Source of the DNA: JAGHBT01 sp035311885
GTDB lineage: Bacteria > Krumholzibacteriota > Krumholzibacteriia > Krumholzibacteriales > WJIX01
Assembly (NCBI GenBank): GCA_964554125.1
Contig: CAZKNG010000007.1
Coordinates: forward strand, 1-57,379
Direction: 5' to 3'
Length of the DNA: 57,379 nucleotides
Below the pieces are notes generated by a model that saw nothing but the letters and a program-made list of their open reading frames with translations, ran no database searches and was not told the DNA's origin. A program made the translations under genes and the position numbers. Positions 43,663 to 53,213 of the stretch are shown piece by piece. How positions within the stretch are numbered: position 1 is the stretch's first letter; every line of letters starts with the position of its first letter.

Positions 43663-44715
43663 ATGAATGAGAAATTGAATCTAACACTTGACCGCGGCAG
43701 AAGAGAGAAGGGAGTAAACGCGCGATTAGTATATTTTCTTCTGATCGTTGCCGTTCTGTTTGGAGGGATTAATCTGGCTCTTTTTTTCTCCGGCAGCGGC
43801 GAAACTGCCTCAGGCGGGAAAACCCTCAGCGCTGACAGGCTCAAAGAACTGGCCCTTAAGCTGGAGCGGCAAAATCTGCTGCAGCCAGCGGCCCGGACAT
43901 GGAAGGAGTATTTAGCCCTGTCCGGAGCTGACAGTGAAGAAAGGGCGTCCGTATGGTACAGAATAGGAAAAATATACCAGAGAGATGACGATTATGAAAG
44001 GGCTCTCAAAGCCTATTATCATTCGGAAATCTTTGGAAGTTTTGACTTTAAATCAGAACTTTCAAGAAGGACTACGGAATGTCTTGAAAGGCTCGGCATG
44101 TTCGCGGCGCTCAATGATGAACTGCGCGAGAAAACCTCTGTTTCTCAAGGCGCCGGGAAGAAAGAAGAGGTTGTGGCTGAAATAGGAAACTGGAAAATAA
44201 CAAAAACTGAAATGGAAAGTCTGATCGAGGATGAAATTGAAGCTGTTTTAAGCGGCCTCGGCCCCAGCCTGTCGAAAGAACAGAAAAACAGGCAGAAAGA
44301 GGAGATGCTAAGCAACGTTCTTGAGGGTAAGAACAGAATGCAGTGGCTTCGCAACTATATCGCGGAGGAGCTTATCTATCGCAGGGCGATGGAGGAGAAG
44401 CTGTATGAAGATCCCGAATATAAAGAGATGTCACGCAGAAATGAGAGAAGATTGCTGGTGCAGAAATACCTGAGCAATAAATACGGTTCTGAGATTTCCA
44501 TTGGCGAAGAGGACCTCCGTGATTATTACGAAGAGCATCGGGATGAGTTTGTCACTGACGAAGGCGGCCGGAGGTCGTTTGATCAGAGCAGACAACAGAT
44601 CTACTCGAAGGTAAGAGCCCGTGAAGAGGGTTATGTTCAGAGGAAACTTGTAGAAGAATTGATGAATAAGTACGATGTTGTAATACACAGTTTAAAAATG
44701 GATAGCTTAAAGTAA
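43663..44715 (+). CDS. TPR and SurA-N-like membrane-anchored protein of the Bat operon
   Basis: The 350-residue product has one N-terminal span (about 25-43, VYFLLIVAVLFGGINLALFF), a TPR-like region (about 60-135, WYRIGKIYQRDDDYERALKAYYHSE) and a region like the SurA/PpiC chaperone N-domain (EEVVAEIGNWKITKTEMESLIEDEI...). After YYEEHRDEF, where a parvulin domain usually begins, the sequence goes straight to SFDQSRQQIYSKVRAREEGYVQRKL. The isomerase domain is therefore missing. A periplasmic chaperone-like role beside Bat proteins is inferred. It is not a standard member of Bat operons. Confidence 0.65.
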   Translation: MNEKLNLTLDRGRREKGVNARLVYFLLIVAVLFGGINLALFFSGSGETASGGKTLSADRLKELALKLERQNLLQPAARTWKEYLALSGADSEERASVWYRIGKIYQRDDDYERALKAYYHSEIFGSFDFKSELSRRTTECLERLGMFAALNDELREKTSVSQGAGKKEEVVAEIGNWKITKTEMESLIEDEIEAVLSGLGPSLSKEQKNRQKEEMLSNVLEGKNRMQWLRNYIAEELIYRRAMEEKLYEDPEYKEMSRRNERRLLVQKYLSNKYGSEISIGEEDLRDYYEEHRDEFVTDEGGRRSFDQSRQQIYSKVRAREEGYVQRKLVEELMNKYDVVIHSLKMDSLK

Positions 44716-44730
44716 GAACAGGTTTTAGTG

Positions 44731-45744
44731 ATGGTTGAGAAAAACGGCGGAAATATAAGGTTCGTTCTGTATCTGCTTTGTGTTTCAGCAGCAGCATTTT
44801 TATATTCATGCGAAGCAGGCCGTCCCCCCGGGGAAACTGCCGATAAATATGAAATTGACCGTAATTTTACCAGGGGGCCTGTTGATTTCCGCGTCGCGGT
44901 GAGCAAAAAGGAGATTACTATCGCCGATAATCTGAAATTACTTCTTGAAACGAAGGCCGGAGATGAATATATGGCCGAGCTTCCTTCTTTCGGCGATAAG
45001 CTCGAGCAGTTCGGTATTGTCGACTACAGGACATTAGAGCCCGAGCTTGGAAAAGGTGACGAAGTGATTACAAGAAAGGTCTATAAGCTGCAGCCCTTTC
45101 TGTCCGGAGAGTACAAAATTCCTCCGATGGTTGTCGAATTCCACAGCGAAGGAGATACCGCCAGGCATTATATACGTTCCGATACAATAACTGTAAAGGT
45201 CAACTCACTTCTGCCGGAGGACAAATCGTCACTGGAAATAAAAGATATTGCCGGTCCTCTGGAACTTCCCCGGGAATTTCCATGGATCCCGGTCGCGGCG
45301 GGCATAATTCTTATTGCGGCGATACTCTCTGTGGTTGTTTTCAGATTGAAAGGGAAGAAAACGCGAACTGCTGCTCTGCCCGCGGCCCATGAGGTCGCTC
45401 TCGCGAAACTTCAGAACCTTCTCGACAGAAAACTTGCCGAGAAGAAGCTCTACCGGGAGCTTACGGTAGAAGTTTCTGATATATTGAGAGGATATATAGA
45501 AGACAGGTTCGGGCTGAAGGCACCCGAGAGAACAACGGAGGAATTTCTTGCCGAAGCCGGAAGCGGGCTTGATGTGGATAAAGAAAAGAAGGAGATGATT
45601 AAGCAGTTTCTTTTTCACTGCGATATGGTCAAATTCGCTCTTCTTCAGCCAACGGAAGAGGATGTGCAGAAGACCTTCGATTTTTGCAGGGATTTTATAA
45701 ACGCCACAAAGATCAAAGAGGAGGTGAAACGGGAAGCCGCTTAG
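44731..45744 (+). CDS. BatD-like lipoprotein with C-terminal cytoplasmic domain
   Basis: ATG at 44731 follows AGG. A lipoprotein signal is likely: LYLLCVSAAAFLYSC with Cys about residue 27. The periplasmic part (about 50-165) is an Ig-like beta domain similar to those of BatD (VAVSKKEITIADNLKLLLET, FLSGEYKIPPMVVEF). One span follows (about 185-205, WIPVAAGIILIAAILSVVVF), then a cytoplasmic helical tail (LYRELTVEVSDILRGYIEDRFGLKAPERTTEEFL) as in DUF4381/BatD proteins. It appears to be a second, shorter BatD relative placed before batA. Confidence 0.75.
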   Translation: MVEKNGGNIRFVLYLLCVSAAAFLYSCEAGRPPGETADKYEIDRNFTRGPVDFRVAVSKKEITIADNLKLLLETKAGDEYMAELPSFGDKLEQFGIVDYRTLEPELGKGDEVITRKVYKLQPFLSGEYKIPPMVVEFHSEGDTARHYIRSDTITVKVNSLLPEDKSSLEIKDIAGPLELPREFPWIPVAAGIILIAAILSVVVFRLKGKKTRTAALPAAHEVALAKLQNLLDRKLAEKKLYRELTVEVSDILRGYIEDRFGLKAPERTTEEFLAEAGSGLDVDKEKKEMIKQFLFHCDMVKFALLQPTEEDVQKTFDFCRDFINATKIKEEVKREAA

Positions 45745-45760
45745 AGGGTTGCCTTACGCG

Positions 45761-46816
45761 ATGAGATTTCTTTCTCCATGGGTTTTTCTTCTTCTGCTGA
45801 TTATTCCGATCTATCTCTTTGTCAGAATAAGATATAGCAGGACGCCGAGCATAGGGTTTCCATCCCTTGCCAATATTAGAAAGGCCGGCATATCCTTAAG
45901 GCAGAGACTTTCTTTTATACCGGTATTTTTAAGGATCGCCTCTCTCATTCTGTTGATAATCGCTCTTGCAAGGCCTCAGATGGGTAGAGAGAAGATAAAG
46001 GATGTTACAAAAGGGGTGGCGATTGAGATGGTTATAGACCGTTCAGGCAGTATGGGCGCGGAGATGGAATACAGGGGGAGAAGACTAAATAGGTTGGAAG
46101 TGGTAAAGAGAGTATTCCGGGAATTTCTTATGGGTAACGGAAAAAATCTCAAGGGAAGATCAAGCGATCTTGCGGGAATGGTATCGTTTGCCAGGTACGC
46201 TGATACAATGGCTCCTCTGACACTTGGCCATGGAGCTCTCTTAAGATTTTTAGATACTGTTGATATTGTTAAGAAAAGAAGCGAGGACGGTACTGCTATC
46301 GGAGACGCCGTTGCGCTCGCGGCGGCGAGGCTTAAAACGGCTGAAGAGAATATCTCTTCCGAAGGTGATTCGGAAGGGAAGGAATATGATATAAAGAGTA
46401 AAATCATTATTCTTCTTACCGACGGACAGAATAATTTTGGCAGGAGAACACCGGTTGAAGCCGCGGATCTCGCCGCCAAATGGGGAATAAAGATATACGC
46501 GATAGGTGTAGGCGGCGAGGGGGTCAATACGGTAAAGACACTTCTCGGAAGTTTCAAGGTTCCTCAGAGCAGCCGGGTTGACATGAGTACCCTGGAGGAA
46601 ATGGCTGAAAGAACAGGAGGCCTGTCCAGGCAGGCTGAGGATGAAGAATCATTAAGGAAAATATATGGTGAAATAGACAGATTGGAAAAGAGTGAGATAG
46701 AATCTGTCCGTTATGTGGATTATAGAGAATTGTTTGTACCTTTTGCAGTCGCGGCGCTGCTTCTTATTCTTCTTGAAAGAGCGCTGGCATGTACCGTTTT
46801 CAGGAGGATACCCTGA
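45761..46816 (+). CDS. batA: BatA, von Willebrand A membrane protein
   Basis: ATG at 45761 is chosen because GAGGG (45744-45748) leaves no spacing for the TTG at 45749. The 351-residue product has two N-terminal spans (FLLLLIIPIYLFV and FLRIASLILLIIAL), a VWA domain with an intact MIDAS start (VIDRSGSMG), the downstream Thr region (SEDGTAIGDAV) and LLTDGQNN, and a final span. BatA pairs with BatB in the Bacteroides aerotolerance complex, whose exact action in the periplasm is still unclear. Confidence 0.93.
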   Translation: MRFLSPWVFLLLLIIPIYLFVRIRYSRTPSIGFPSLANIRKAGISLRQRLSFIPVFLRIASLILLIIALARPQMGREKIKDVTKGVAIEMVIDRSGSMGAEMEYRGRRLNRLEVVKRVFREFLMGNGKNLKGRSSDLAGMVSFARYADTMAPLTLGHGALLRFLDTVDIVKKRSEDGTAIGDAVALAAARLKTAEENISSEGDSEGKEYDIKSKIIILLTDGQNNFGRRTPVEAADLAAKWGIKIYAIGVGGEGVNTVKTLLGSFKVPQSSRVDMSTLEEMAERTGGLSRQAEDEESLRKIYGEIDRLEKSEIESVRYVDYRELFVPFAVAALLLILLERALACTVFRRIP

Positions 46817-46822
46817 TAAATT

Positions 46823-47836
46823 ATGCATATTGGTAATGTAAAGATGCTTTCTTTTCTCTGGCTGGCTGTCCTTCCGGTTTTCTTCTACCTGTGGGCAAGG
46901 TACAGGCGGAAGAGAGCGCTCCGGCTGTTTATAGAAGCCGATCTTCTGGGAAAAATAGGCATGACTGTTATTCCGTCGAGAAGAGTGTGGAAGATGCTGC
47001 TTGTGGTTTTAAGCGTGGCATTGATTGTTTTTTCTCTCTCCCGTCCCGCCTGGAATCCCAAGCCTCAGAAAGTTGAAAGAAGGGGAAGAGATATTGTGTT
47101 CGTACTCGATGTTTCAAAGAGCATGCTGGCGGAGGATCTCGCTCCCAACAGGCTGCGCCGCGCCAAGTTTGCCATTGAAGATATGATCAAATCCCTTAAA
47201 GGGGACAGGGTGGCACTTGTTGTATTCTCGGGATCAGCGGTTCTTAAGTGTCCGTTGACCCTCGATTACGGTTTTTTCAGGCTTATGCTGGAGAGGGTGG
47301 ATGTAAACAGTGTTTCGAGGGGCGGAACTATGATAGGGGATGCCGTTAGAAAGGCTCTTGAAGACGGATTTGACGACCAGGAGAAAAAATACAAAGATAT
47401 CCTTTTGATTACCGACGGGGAGGACCACGATTCGTTCCCGGTCCAGGCGGCCCAGGAAGCCTCTCAACACGGAGTGCGTATTATAGCAATCGGGCTTGGT
47501 GATGAAAATCAGGGCAAGAGAATACCCGTTACAGATGAAGACGGACGGAAAACCTTTCTTAAATATAAGGGAAGAGAGGTTTGGAGCAGGCTTGACGCTA
47601 CAACTTTAAGGAAAATGGCCAATGCCACCGATGGGGGTAAATATCTGAACGTGGCCACCGGCAATATTGATCTGGGAATGGTTTACAGGAAATTGATTTC
47701 CGGTGAAGAAAAACGCAAAATCGAATCAAAGACAATCAAGTTGTATGAAGAGAAATTTCAGATATTTATAGCGCTGGCGATCGCTCTTCTTATAGTTGAA
47801 ATGTTTATTGCGGAAAGAAGGAGAGTTAGAGAATGA
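46823..47836 (+). CDS. batB: BatB, von Willebrand A membrane protein
   Basis: The 337-residue product repeats the BatA layout: two N-terminal spans, a VWA domain with MIDAS motif VLDVSKSMLAEDLAPNRL and LLITDGEDHD, and a C-terminal span (IFIALAIALLIVEMFI). An internal ATG at 46844 is an alternative start. It ends overlapping batC by 4 nt. Confidence 0.93.
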   Translation: MHIGNVKMLSFLWLAVLPVFFYLWARYRRKRALRLFIEADLLGKIGMTVIPSRRVWKMLLVVLSVALIVFSLSRPAWNPKPQKVERRGRDIVFVLDVSKSMLAEDLAPNRLRRAKFAIEDMIKSLKGDRVALVVFSGSAVLKCPLTLDYGFFRLMLERVDVNSVSRGGTMIGDAVRKALEDGFDDQEKKYKDILLITDGEDHDSFPVQAAQEASQHGVRIIAIGLGDENQGKRIPVTDEDGRKTFLKYKGREVWSRLDATTLRKMANATDGGKYLNVATGNIDLGMVYRKLISGEEKRKIESKTIKLYEEKFQIFIALAIALLIVEMFIAERRRVRE

Positions 47837-48972
47837 AACCCCGCAGGCTTTCAATAATATTCTGCTCAGCGGCGTTGGTTCTGGTGATTTCAACCGCCTT
47901 TTCAGAATTGTCTGCCGATACGTCAGGCAATCTGGTATCAAAGGGAAACGACAGTTTCCGTCAGGGAGATTATAAAAGTGCCGCAGCGTATTATCAGAAG
48001 GCTTCGGTGGAAAAACCCGAATCACCCGTTATTCTTTTTAATACCGGAGCGGCGCTCTACAAAGAGGGTGATTTTAAAGAAGCCAGGGAGTATTTTCAGA
48101 AGGCGGCTGAGAAGACGAGAGAACTGAACCTGGAATCGAGAGCGTGGTATAATATGGGGAATTGTTCCTTCAGGGAAGGCCAGAGACAGGCAGACAGCGA
48201 TTTAGAAAAGGCGCTTGAGCACTACAAGGAAAGCGTCAGACTCTACGGGACGGCCCTTGAGAAAGACAGCACCGTAACTGACGCAGCCCTGAACATGGAA
48301 GTGGCAAGAATTGTTATAAAGGACCTTCTTGACCGCATAAAACAGCGGGAAGAAAAGAAAAAGAGGCAGCAGAAAAAGATGAGAGAGATAGTAGATTCTC
48401 TGGTTTCTCTTGCCGACAGGCAGGATAAAGCGCTTCAGCGGGACAGGGAGCTGACTTCTGAAAAATCAAAGGGAGCATCGGGCTGGAAGGACAGAGTCGG
48501 CAATCTTCAAGAGAAACAGAAAAGCATAAAAGAGGGTACGGCTGAAGTTAATGATAAATTAAAAGGAATGTTTGATAAAAAGCCTCCCTCTTCAGTTGAA
48601 CAGGCCCTTTCTCATATTGATTCATCACTTGCCGGTCAGAATACAGCGGTCGAGAAACTTTCAGCCTTCGAGCCGGAAAAAGCCTCAGACGGCCAGAAAG
48701 AATCTTCCGAACAGCTAAGGAAAGCCGTAGCTGAATTGACAGACAATCAGGATAAAGAACAGAAGAAGAAAGAGCAGAGGGAAAAAGGCGATAAACAGAA
48801 CAAAAAGAATAACAAACAGAAAAACCAGCAGCAGAAGAAAGAAAAAGAGAAAGAGCCGGAAAAGAAAGTGAATGAAACAGCGAAAGATATCCTGTCTGAG
48901 GAAAAAAAGAACAGAGAAAAGAGGAAACGGCAATCCGGATCGGGCTACAGGGATGTCGATAAGGACTGGTAG
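47833..48972 (+). CDS. batC: BatC, exported TPR protein
   Basis: The 379-residue product has a signal peptide (KPRRLSIIFCSAALVLVISTAFS) and two to three TPRs (about 32-150, GNDSFRQGDYKSAAAYYQKASVEKPESPVILFNTGAALYKEGDFKEA and a third unit near YNMGNCSFREGQ). The rest is a long Lys/Gln/Glu-rich coiled coil, extreme at residues 300-370 where runs of KKEQREKGDKQNKKNNKQK occur. In other bacteria BatC-type proteins bind BatB/BatE through TPRs. The start overlaps batB (ATGA). Confidence 0.88.
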   Translation: MKPRRLSIIFCSAALVLVISTAFSELSADTSGNLVSKGNDSFRQGDYKSAAAYYQKASVEKPESPVILFNTGAALYKEGDFKEAREYFQKAAEKTRELNLESRAWYNMGNCSFREGQRQADSDLEKALEHYKESVRLYGTALEKDSTVTDAALNMEVARIVIKDLLDRIKQREEKKKRQQKKMREIVDSLVSLADRQDKALQRDRELTSEKSKGASGWKDRVGNLQEKQKSIKEGTAEVNDKLKGMFDKKPPSSVEQALSHIDSSLAGQNTAVEKLSAFEPEKASDGQKESSEQLRKAVAELTDNQDKEQKKKEQREKGDKQNKKNNKQKNQQQKKEKEKEPEKKVNETAKDILSEEKKNREKRKRQSGSGYRDVDKDW

Positions 48973-48977
48973 ATGAA

Positions 48978-50879
48978 ATGCATTTTTTGATTAATAAAAT
49001 ACGCGGGAATAAAACAGGACAGCCTGCGGCCGCGGCTATATCTTTTGCTGTATTCCTTGTTGTAATATTTTTCGTTAATCCCCCTGTTTTTTCTTCAGAT
49101 AGAATAATTGCCCGTATGAGGGCGGAATCAAAAAATGTCTATGTCGGCGGGACATTCGTCATGCAGATAACAATTATGGGTTCTACAGACGCCGAGCGGC
49201 CTGACCTTTCGAATCTCGAAGGGTTCGAGGTGGAATTTGCGGGCGGTTCTAACAACAGCAGCCAGTCTGTCTCGATTGTAAACGGCAATTTCAGCAGAAC
49301 GGTTAAAAAAGAGTACGTGTTTTCATACAGGTTAACCCCCTTAGAATCCGGAGTTCTAAGGATCCCCTCCGTTGAAGTCGAAGTTGAAGGCAGGAATCTC
49401 AAGACTAACTCGTTGACGGTTAACGTCAGAGAACCTGAGGAAACAGAAAATTTCAAGCTGAGGCTGCGGTTGTCAAAAGAGAGCTGTTTCGTAGGGGAGC
49501 CGGTTATCCTTTCTGTCGTATGGTATCTGCGCGAGGATGTTAACAGTTTCAATGTTACTGCGCCTTTGTTGCAATCCTCCGAGTTTGATATCGAGAAGCC
49601 GGAAGTGAAGCTTGATAAAAGGAAGAAATATTTCAGAGTACCGATCGGGGGCAGGGAATTTATTGCTCTTAAGGGAGAGGGAACACTTGAAGGCGAAAGA
49701 TACGCGACACTTGAATTCGAAATGGCTCTCATCCCTAAGAAGGCCGGACTTTTCAGTATACCCAGGTTTATTGTCTCGTGTGAGGTTGGCGGCGGATTTG
49801 GAAGAGACGATTTCTTTGATGACTTCTTCTCCCGGCATTCAATTACTCGTGAAAGACAGAGGAAATATGTTGTCCCTTCTAACAGTCCCTCTCTCACCGT
49901 TAAAGAACTTCCTAAAGAGGGCAGGCCTGCTGATTTCAGCGGATATGTGGGTGAGTACAAAATCTCCGCCGCGGCAAATCCTACTGAAGTAGATGTGGGA
50001 GATCCTGTAACATTAAAAATAACCCTTGAAGGATCTGATTTTATGGATAATATCGATTTACCCCCGCTCGGCGAGATAGACGAATTTTCAGATAATTTCA
50101 AGATACCAGCCGAGAGAGCCTCGGGTGTTATAAAAGACGCCAAGAAGATATTCACACAGACAATAAGGGCGAAAAGTCATAAAGTGACCCGTGTTCCACC
50201 TGTCAGGATTGTTTCATTCGACACGGCTGAGGAAAGATATATAACGGTTGAATCGAAGCCGATACCTCTTACAGTTAATCCTACCAGAACAGTTACGGCA
50301 AGTGATGCTGAGGGTCTGAAGCGGGCTCAGGAAGGTTCAGCTCTGGAGCACTGGAGAGATGGTATCGCCTATAATTATAAGGGCGAAGATCTGGCGGTGA
50401 GGGCGGACTACGGGTTCAGATCATTAATGTCACACAGGTGGAGCATGCTTCTTCTTGGGATTCCGCCCGTCCTTTTCGTGATACTCCTGACCGGGAATCT
50501 CATATCAAAGAAGAGAAAGTCAGATCCGATAGCAAGACGGGCGAGGAGGGCAGCTAGAATATTAAAAAAGAAACTCAGTTCTATCGCGAAAGATGATAAT
50601 TTGAGCCGTGAAGTTGCCTGCGGCAGTATTCTGGAAGCTTTAAAGGAATATCTGGGGAATAAACTCCGGCGTGAGGGTTCAGCTCTTACCTCTGGAGAGG
50701 TAGAGAAAGAGCTTGAGAGAAGAGGGATAAACCGTGAGCTTATCGAACCGTTAACAGAGATTATTCAGGTATGTGAGCATGGAAGATACGCGGGGGTAAA
50801 TACCGCCGCGGAGAATGATATTCTGATGCTGACAGGCAGGATGGATAAAATAATTTCGAGGATTGACAAAGAATTATGA
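48978..50879 (+). CDS. batD: BatD, large periplasmic protein with membrane anchor
   Basis: The 633-residue product has a signal span (about 20-35), several tandem Ig-like beta domains (AESKNVYVGGTFVMQITIMG; LRLRLSKESCFVGEPVILSVVWYLRED; ISAAANPTEVDVGDPVTLKITLEG), one span near 490-510 (MLLLGIPPVLFVILLTGNLI) and a cytoplasmic helical tail (CGSILEALKEYLGNKL). This is the BatD (oxygen-tolerance) domain plan at normal length. Its stop overlaps batE by 4 nt. Confidence 0.92.
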   Translation: MHFLINKIRGNKTGQPAAAAISFAVFLVVIFFVNPPVFSSDRIIARMRAESKNVYVGGTFVMQITIMGSTDAERPDLSNLEGFEVEFAGGSNNSSQSVSIVNGNFSRTVKKEYVFSYRLTPLESGVLRIPSVEVEVEGRNLKTNSLTVNVREPEETENFKLRLRLSKESCFVGEPVILSVVWYLREDVNSFNVTAPLLQSSEFDIEKPEVKLDKRKKYFRVPIGGREFIALKGEGTLEGERYATLEFEMALIPKKAGLFSIPRFIVSCEVGGGFGRDDFFDDFFSRHSITRERQRKYVVPSNSPSLTVKELPKEGRPADFSGYVGEYKISAAANPTEVDVGDPVTLKITLEGSDFMDNIDLPPLGEIDEFSDNFKIPAERASGVIKDAKKIFTQTIRAKSHKVTRVPPVRIVSFDTAEERYITVESKPIPLTVNPTRTVTASDAEGLKRAQEGSALEHWRDGIAYNYKGEDLAVRADYGFRSLMSHRWSMLLLGIPPVLFVILLTGNLISKKRKSDPIARRARRAARILKKKLSSIAKDDNLSREVACGSILEALKEYLGNKLRREGSALTSGEVEKELERRGINRELIEPLTEIIQVCEHGRYAGVNTAAENDILMLTGRMDKIISRIDKEL

Positions 50880-51745
50880 TATTTCCGGCTGAAAAAATAA
50901 GTATTGATATTAGAGATTTCCTGAGAGCAGCAGGAGCGGTTCTTATTCTGGCTGCCGTGTTTATGATTATTCCCCTTTCCCATTGCGGGGCGGTGCTATC
51001 CAGTGAAGAATTGCAGAATGATCTCGAAGCTGCCCAGGAAGCCTTTCAGAACGGCCTCGAGCATGAAGAGTCAAATCCTCAGGCAGCCAGGGATTATTTT
51101 AGAAGTTCGATCCTTCATTACAGGAGAATGATAGATGAAGGGGGAGTTAGAAACGGCAAGATATACTATAATATCGGAAACGCCTATTTCAGGCTGAATG
51201 ATCTGGGAAGAGCCATCTTAAATTACAAACGGTCAGCTCTTTATATTCCGAATGATGATAATCTGACGCGGAATCTCAAATACGCCCGGAGCAGAAGAAA
51301 GAACAAAATAGAAGAGAAAGAGAGGGAGAGAGTATTAAAAACCCTTTTCTTTCTTCATTATGATCTGCCCTATAGTGTGAGGTTTATTGTTTTTTCCGTA
51401 TTTTTTGCCCTGGTATGGCTAGCGGCTTCAGTATACATTTTTGTCAGAAGCGGGAAACTTAAAATTGTGATTGTTCTTTTTGCCGTCCTCTGCGGGGCAT
51501 TTTTTACTTCTCTTATGATTGAGAAAATCAATTTTACCACGAGTCCTGAAGGTGTTATTATCGTTGACGACACTGTCGCGCGAAAGGGAGACGCGGAGAC
51601 TTACCAGCCGAGTTTCACTGATCCGCTGAGCGCGGGAACGGAGTTTGAGTTAATAGAGGATAGGGGAAGGTGGTGGCAGATAGAACTTGTAAATGGTGAG
51701 AGGTGCTGGATAGAATCGAACGCGGGCGAGACGGTAATAGAATAA
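50876..51745 (+). CDS. batE: BatE, TPR and SH3-like membrane protein
   Basis: The 289-residue product has an N-terminal signal or span (about 20-38), TPRs (about 85-135, YYNIGNAYFRLNDLGRAILNYKRSALYIPNDDNL), a pair of spans (about 170-190, 197-215) and a C-terminal SH3-like domain (GVIIVDDTVARKGDAETYQPSFTDPLSAGTEFELIEDRGRWWQIEL). It closes the Bat operon. No terminator hairpin was seen before the next gene. Confidence 0.9.
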   Translation: MIFPAEKISIDIRDFLRAAGAVLILAAVFMIIPLSHCGAVLSSEELQNDLEAAQEAFQNGLEHEESNPQAARDYFRSSILHYRRMIDEGGVRNGKIYYNIGNAYFRLNDLGRAILNYKRSALYIPNDDNLTRNLKYARSRRKNKIEEKERERVLKTLFFLHYDLPYSVRFIVFSVFFALVWLAASVYIFVRSGKLKIVIVLFAVLCGAFFTSLMIEKINFTTSPEGVIIVDDTVARKGDAETYQPSFTDPLSAGTEFELIEDRGRWWQIELVNGERCWIESNAGETVIE

Positions 51746-51787
51746 GCTGATGTCTTGCCGGAAACTTTTTTAAAAAAGAGGTCTAAA

Positions 51788-53191
51788 ATGAAAAGGGTTT
51801 TTGGTGTACTGACTGTTTTAATGGTGTTTATATCAGGCTTTGCCTTAGGGGGTTATACAAAAGATGCCGGCGAGGGTTTAACTGAAGAGCTGATTAACGA
51901 ACTCGAAAGCTCGTTTGTGCTTAATCCCCGAACGCGGGCTCTTATAAACGCGGTTTCTAACAATGATTTAAAAGAGCTTACATTTAACAGAGAGTTTCAC
52001 AGCAGACATGATGATCTTTTTAGTGACAGGTTAGAGACAAAGGGGATTACCGATCAGAAAAGCAGCGGAAGATGTTGGCTCTTTGCCGGATTTAACGTCA
52101 TGCGTCCGGCGGTAATGGAAAAATACAACCTGTCCGGATTTGAATTTTCAGAGAACTATCTGTTTTTCTTCGACAAGCTTGAAAAGGCAAATACCTTCCT
52201 CGAAGCTGTAATAGAATCAAGGGGAAAGGATATAGATGACAGGGAGCTTCAAACTCTTCTAAAGAAACCGGTTCCGGACGGAGGTTGGTGGAACTATGTG
52301 GTAAATCTGATTGAGAAGTACGGAGCGGTTCCAAAATCGGTAATGCCGGAAACTAAGAATACAAGTAATACGAGAAGAATGAACGGACAGCTTAACAGAA
52401 TGGCCAGATCTTTTGCCGCCCGGATAAGAGGATCCGCCTCGGAGGGTTTAACTGAGGATGAATTGAGAGAGCAAAAGACAGAGATGCTGAAGAAGGTATA
52501 CAGACTGCTTGTTTTGAATATGGGAATGCCTCCGGATAAGTTTACGTGGCGGGTAGAGAACAAGGATCAGGAGATATTTGAAAAAGAGTACACACCTCTT
52601 TCTTTTTACAGGGAAGCTGTTGAAGTGGATTTAAAGGAATATATTTGCCTGCTCGATCATCCCGCCCACGAGTATAACAAACTTTACAGGATACGTTACT
52701 GCAGGAATATGTCTGATCTTTCTGATATGGAATTTATCAATCTTAAGATAGGCAGGTTGAAAGAGTATGCGCTGAAGGCGGTTCTGAGCGATGAGCCGGT
52801 GTGGTTCGCGGCGGATGTTGGTAAAGCCAACGATACGGATAACGGTATTCTCGCGTCCGGAGCTTATGATGAAACCTCTCTGCTCGGAACGGGGGCGGGG
52901 ATGACAAAGGCAGAACGCGTAAAATACCGTGAAAGCATTCCCGGCCATGCCATGGTATTTATCGGTGTAGATTTAAATGAAGATTTGCCGGAGAAATGGC
53001 TTGTGGAGAATTCATGGGGGACGGATATTGGAAACGACGGTCTATGGACGATGTATGACGAGTGGTTTGATAAATACGTCTATTCGGTAATAGTCCGGAA
53101 GAGTCATGTGCCCGGCGATCTTCTTAAGATCCTCGATACAGAGCCCGAGATCCTCCCGGCCTGGGACCCTATGCGCGGAGCTTTTGATTGA
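51788..53191 (+). CDS. Exported C1B aminopeptidase (bleomycin-hydrolase type)
   Basis: The start at 51788 has GAGGT upstream and opens a signal peptide (MKRVFGVLTVLMVFISGFALGGY). The 467-residue product carries the C1B triad: Cys96 in QKSSGRCWLFAGFNVMRP, His in IPGHAMVFIGVDL and Asn in VENSWGTDIGNDGLWTMYDEWF. Other family landmarks are FEFSENYLFFFDKLEKAN and PDGGWWNYVVNLIEKYGAVPK. Many relatives are cytoplasmic; an exported form fits extracellular or periplasmic peptide trimming alongside the S46 and C1A enzymes here. Confidence 0.92.
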   Translation: MKRVFGVLTVLMVFISGFALGGYTKDAGEGLTEELINELESSFVLNPRTRALINAVSNNDLKELTFNREFHSRHDDLFSDRLETKGITDQKSSGRCWLFAGFNVMRPAVMEKYNLSGFEFSENYLFFFDKLEKANTFLEAVIESRGKDIDDRELQTLLKKPVPDGGWWNYVVNLIEKYGAVPKSVMPETKNTSNTRRMNGQLNRMARSFAARIRGSASEGLTEDELREQKTEMLKKVYRLLVLNMGMPPDKFTWRVENKDQEIFEKEYTPLSFYREAVEVDLKEYICLLDHPAHEYNKLYRIRYCRNMSDLSDMEFINLKIGRLKEYALKAVLSDEPVWFAADVGKANDTDNGILASGAYDETSLLGTGAGMTKAERVKYRESIPGHAMVFIGVDLNEDLPEKWLVENSWGTDIGNDGLWTMYDEWFDKYVYSVIVRKSHVPGDLLKILDTEPEILPAWDPMRGAFD

Positions 53192-53213
53192 TGACGATTA
53201 ATGGAGCTATGCA

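Noticed and set aside
49139..50155. 338-codon open frame on the minus strand
   Set aside because: It is antisense to batD, Ser/Pro-rich by codon mirror, and shows no domain or ribosome site.
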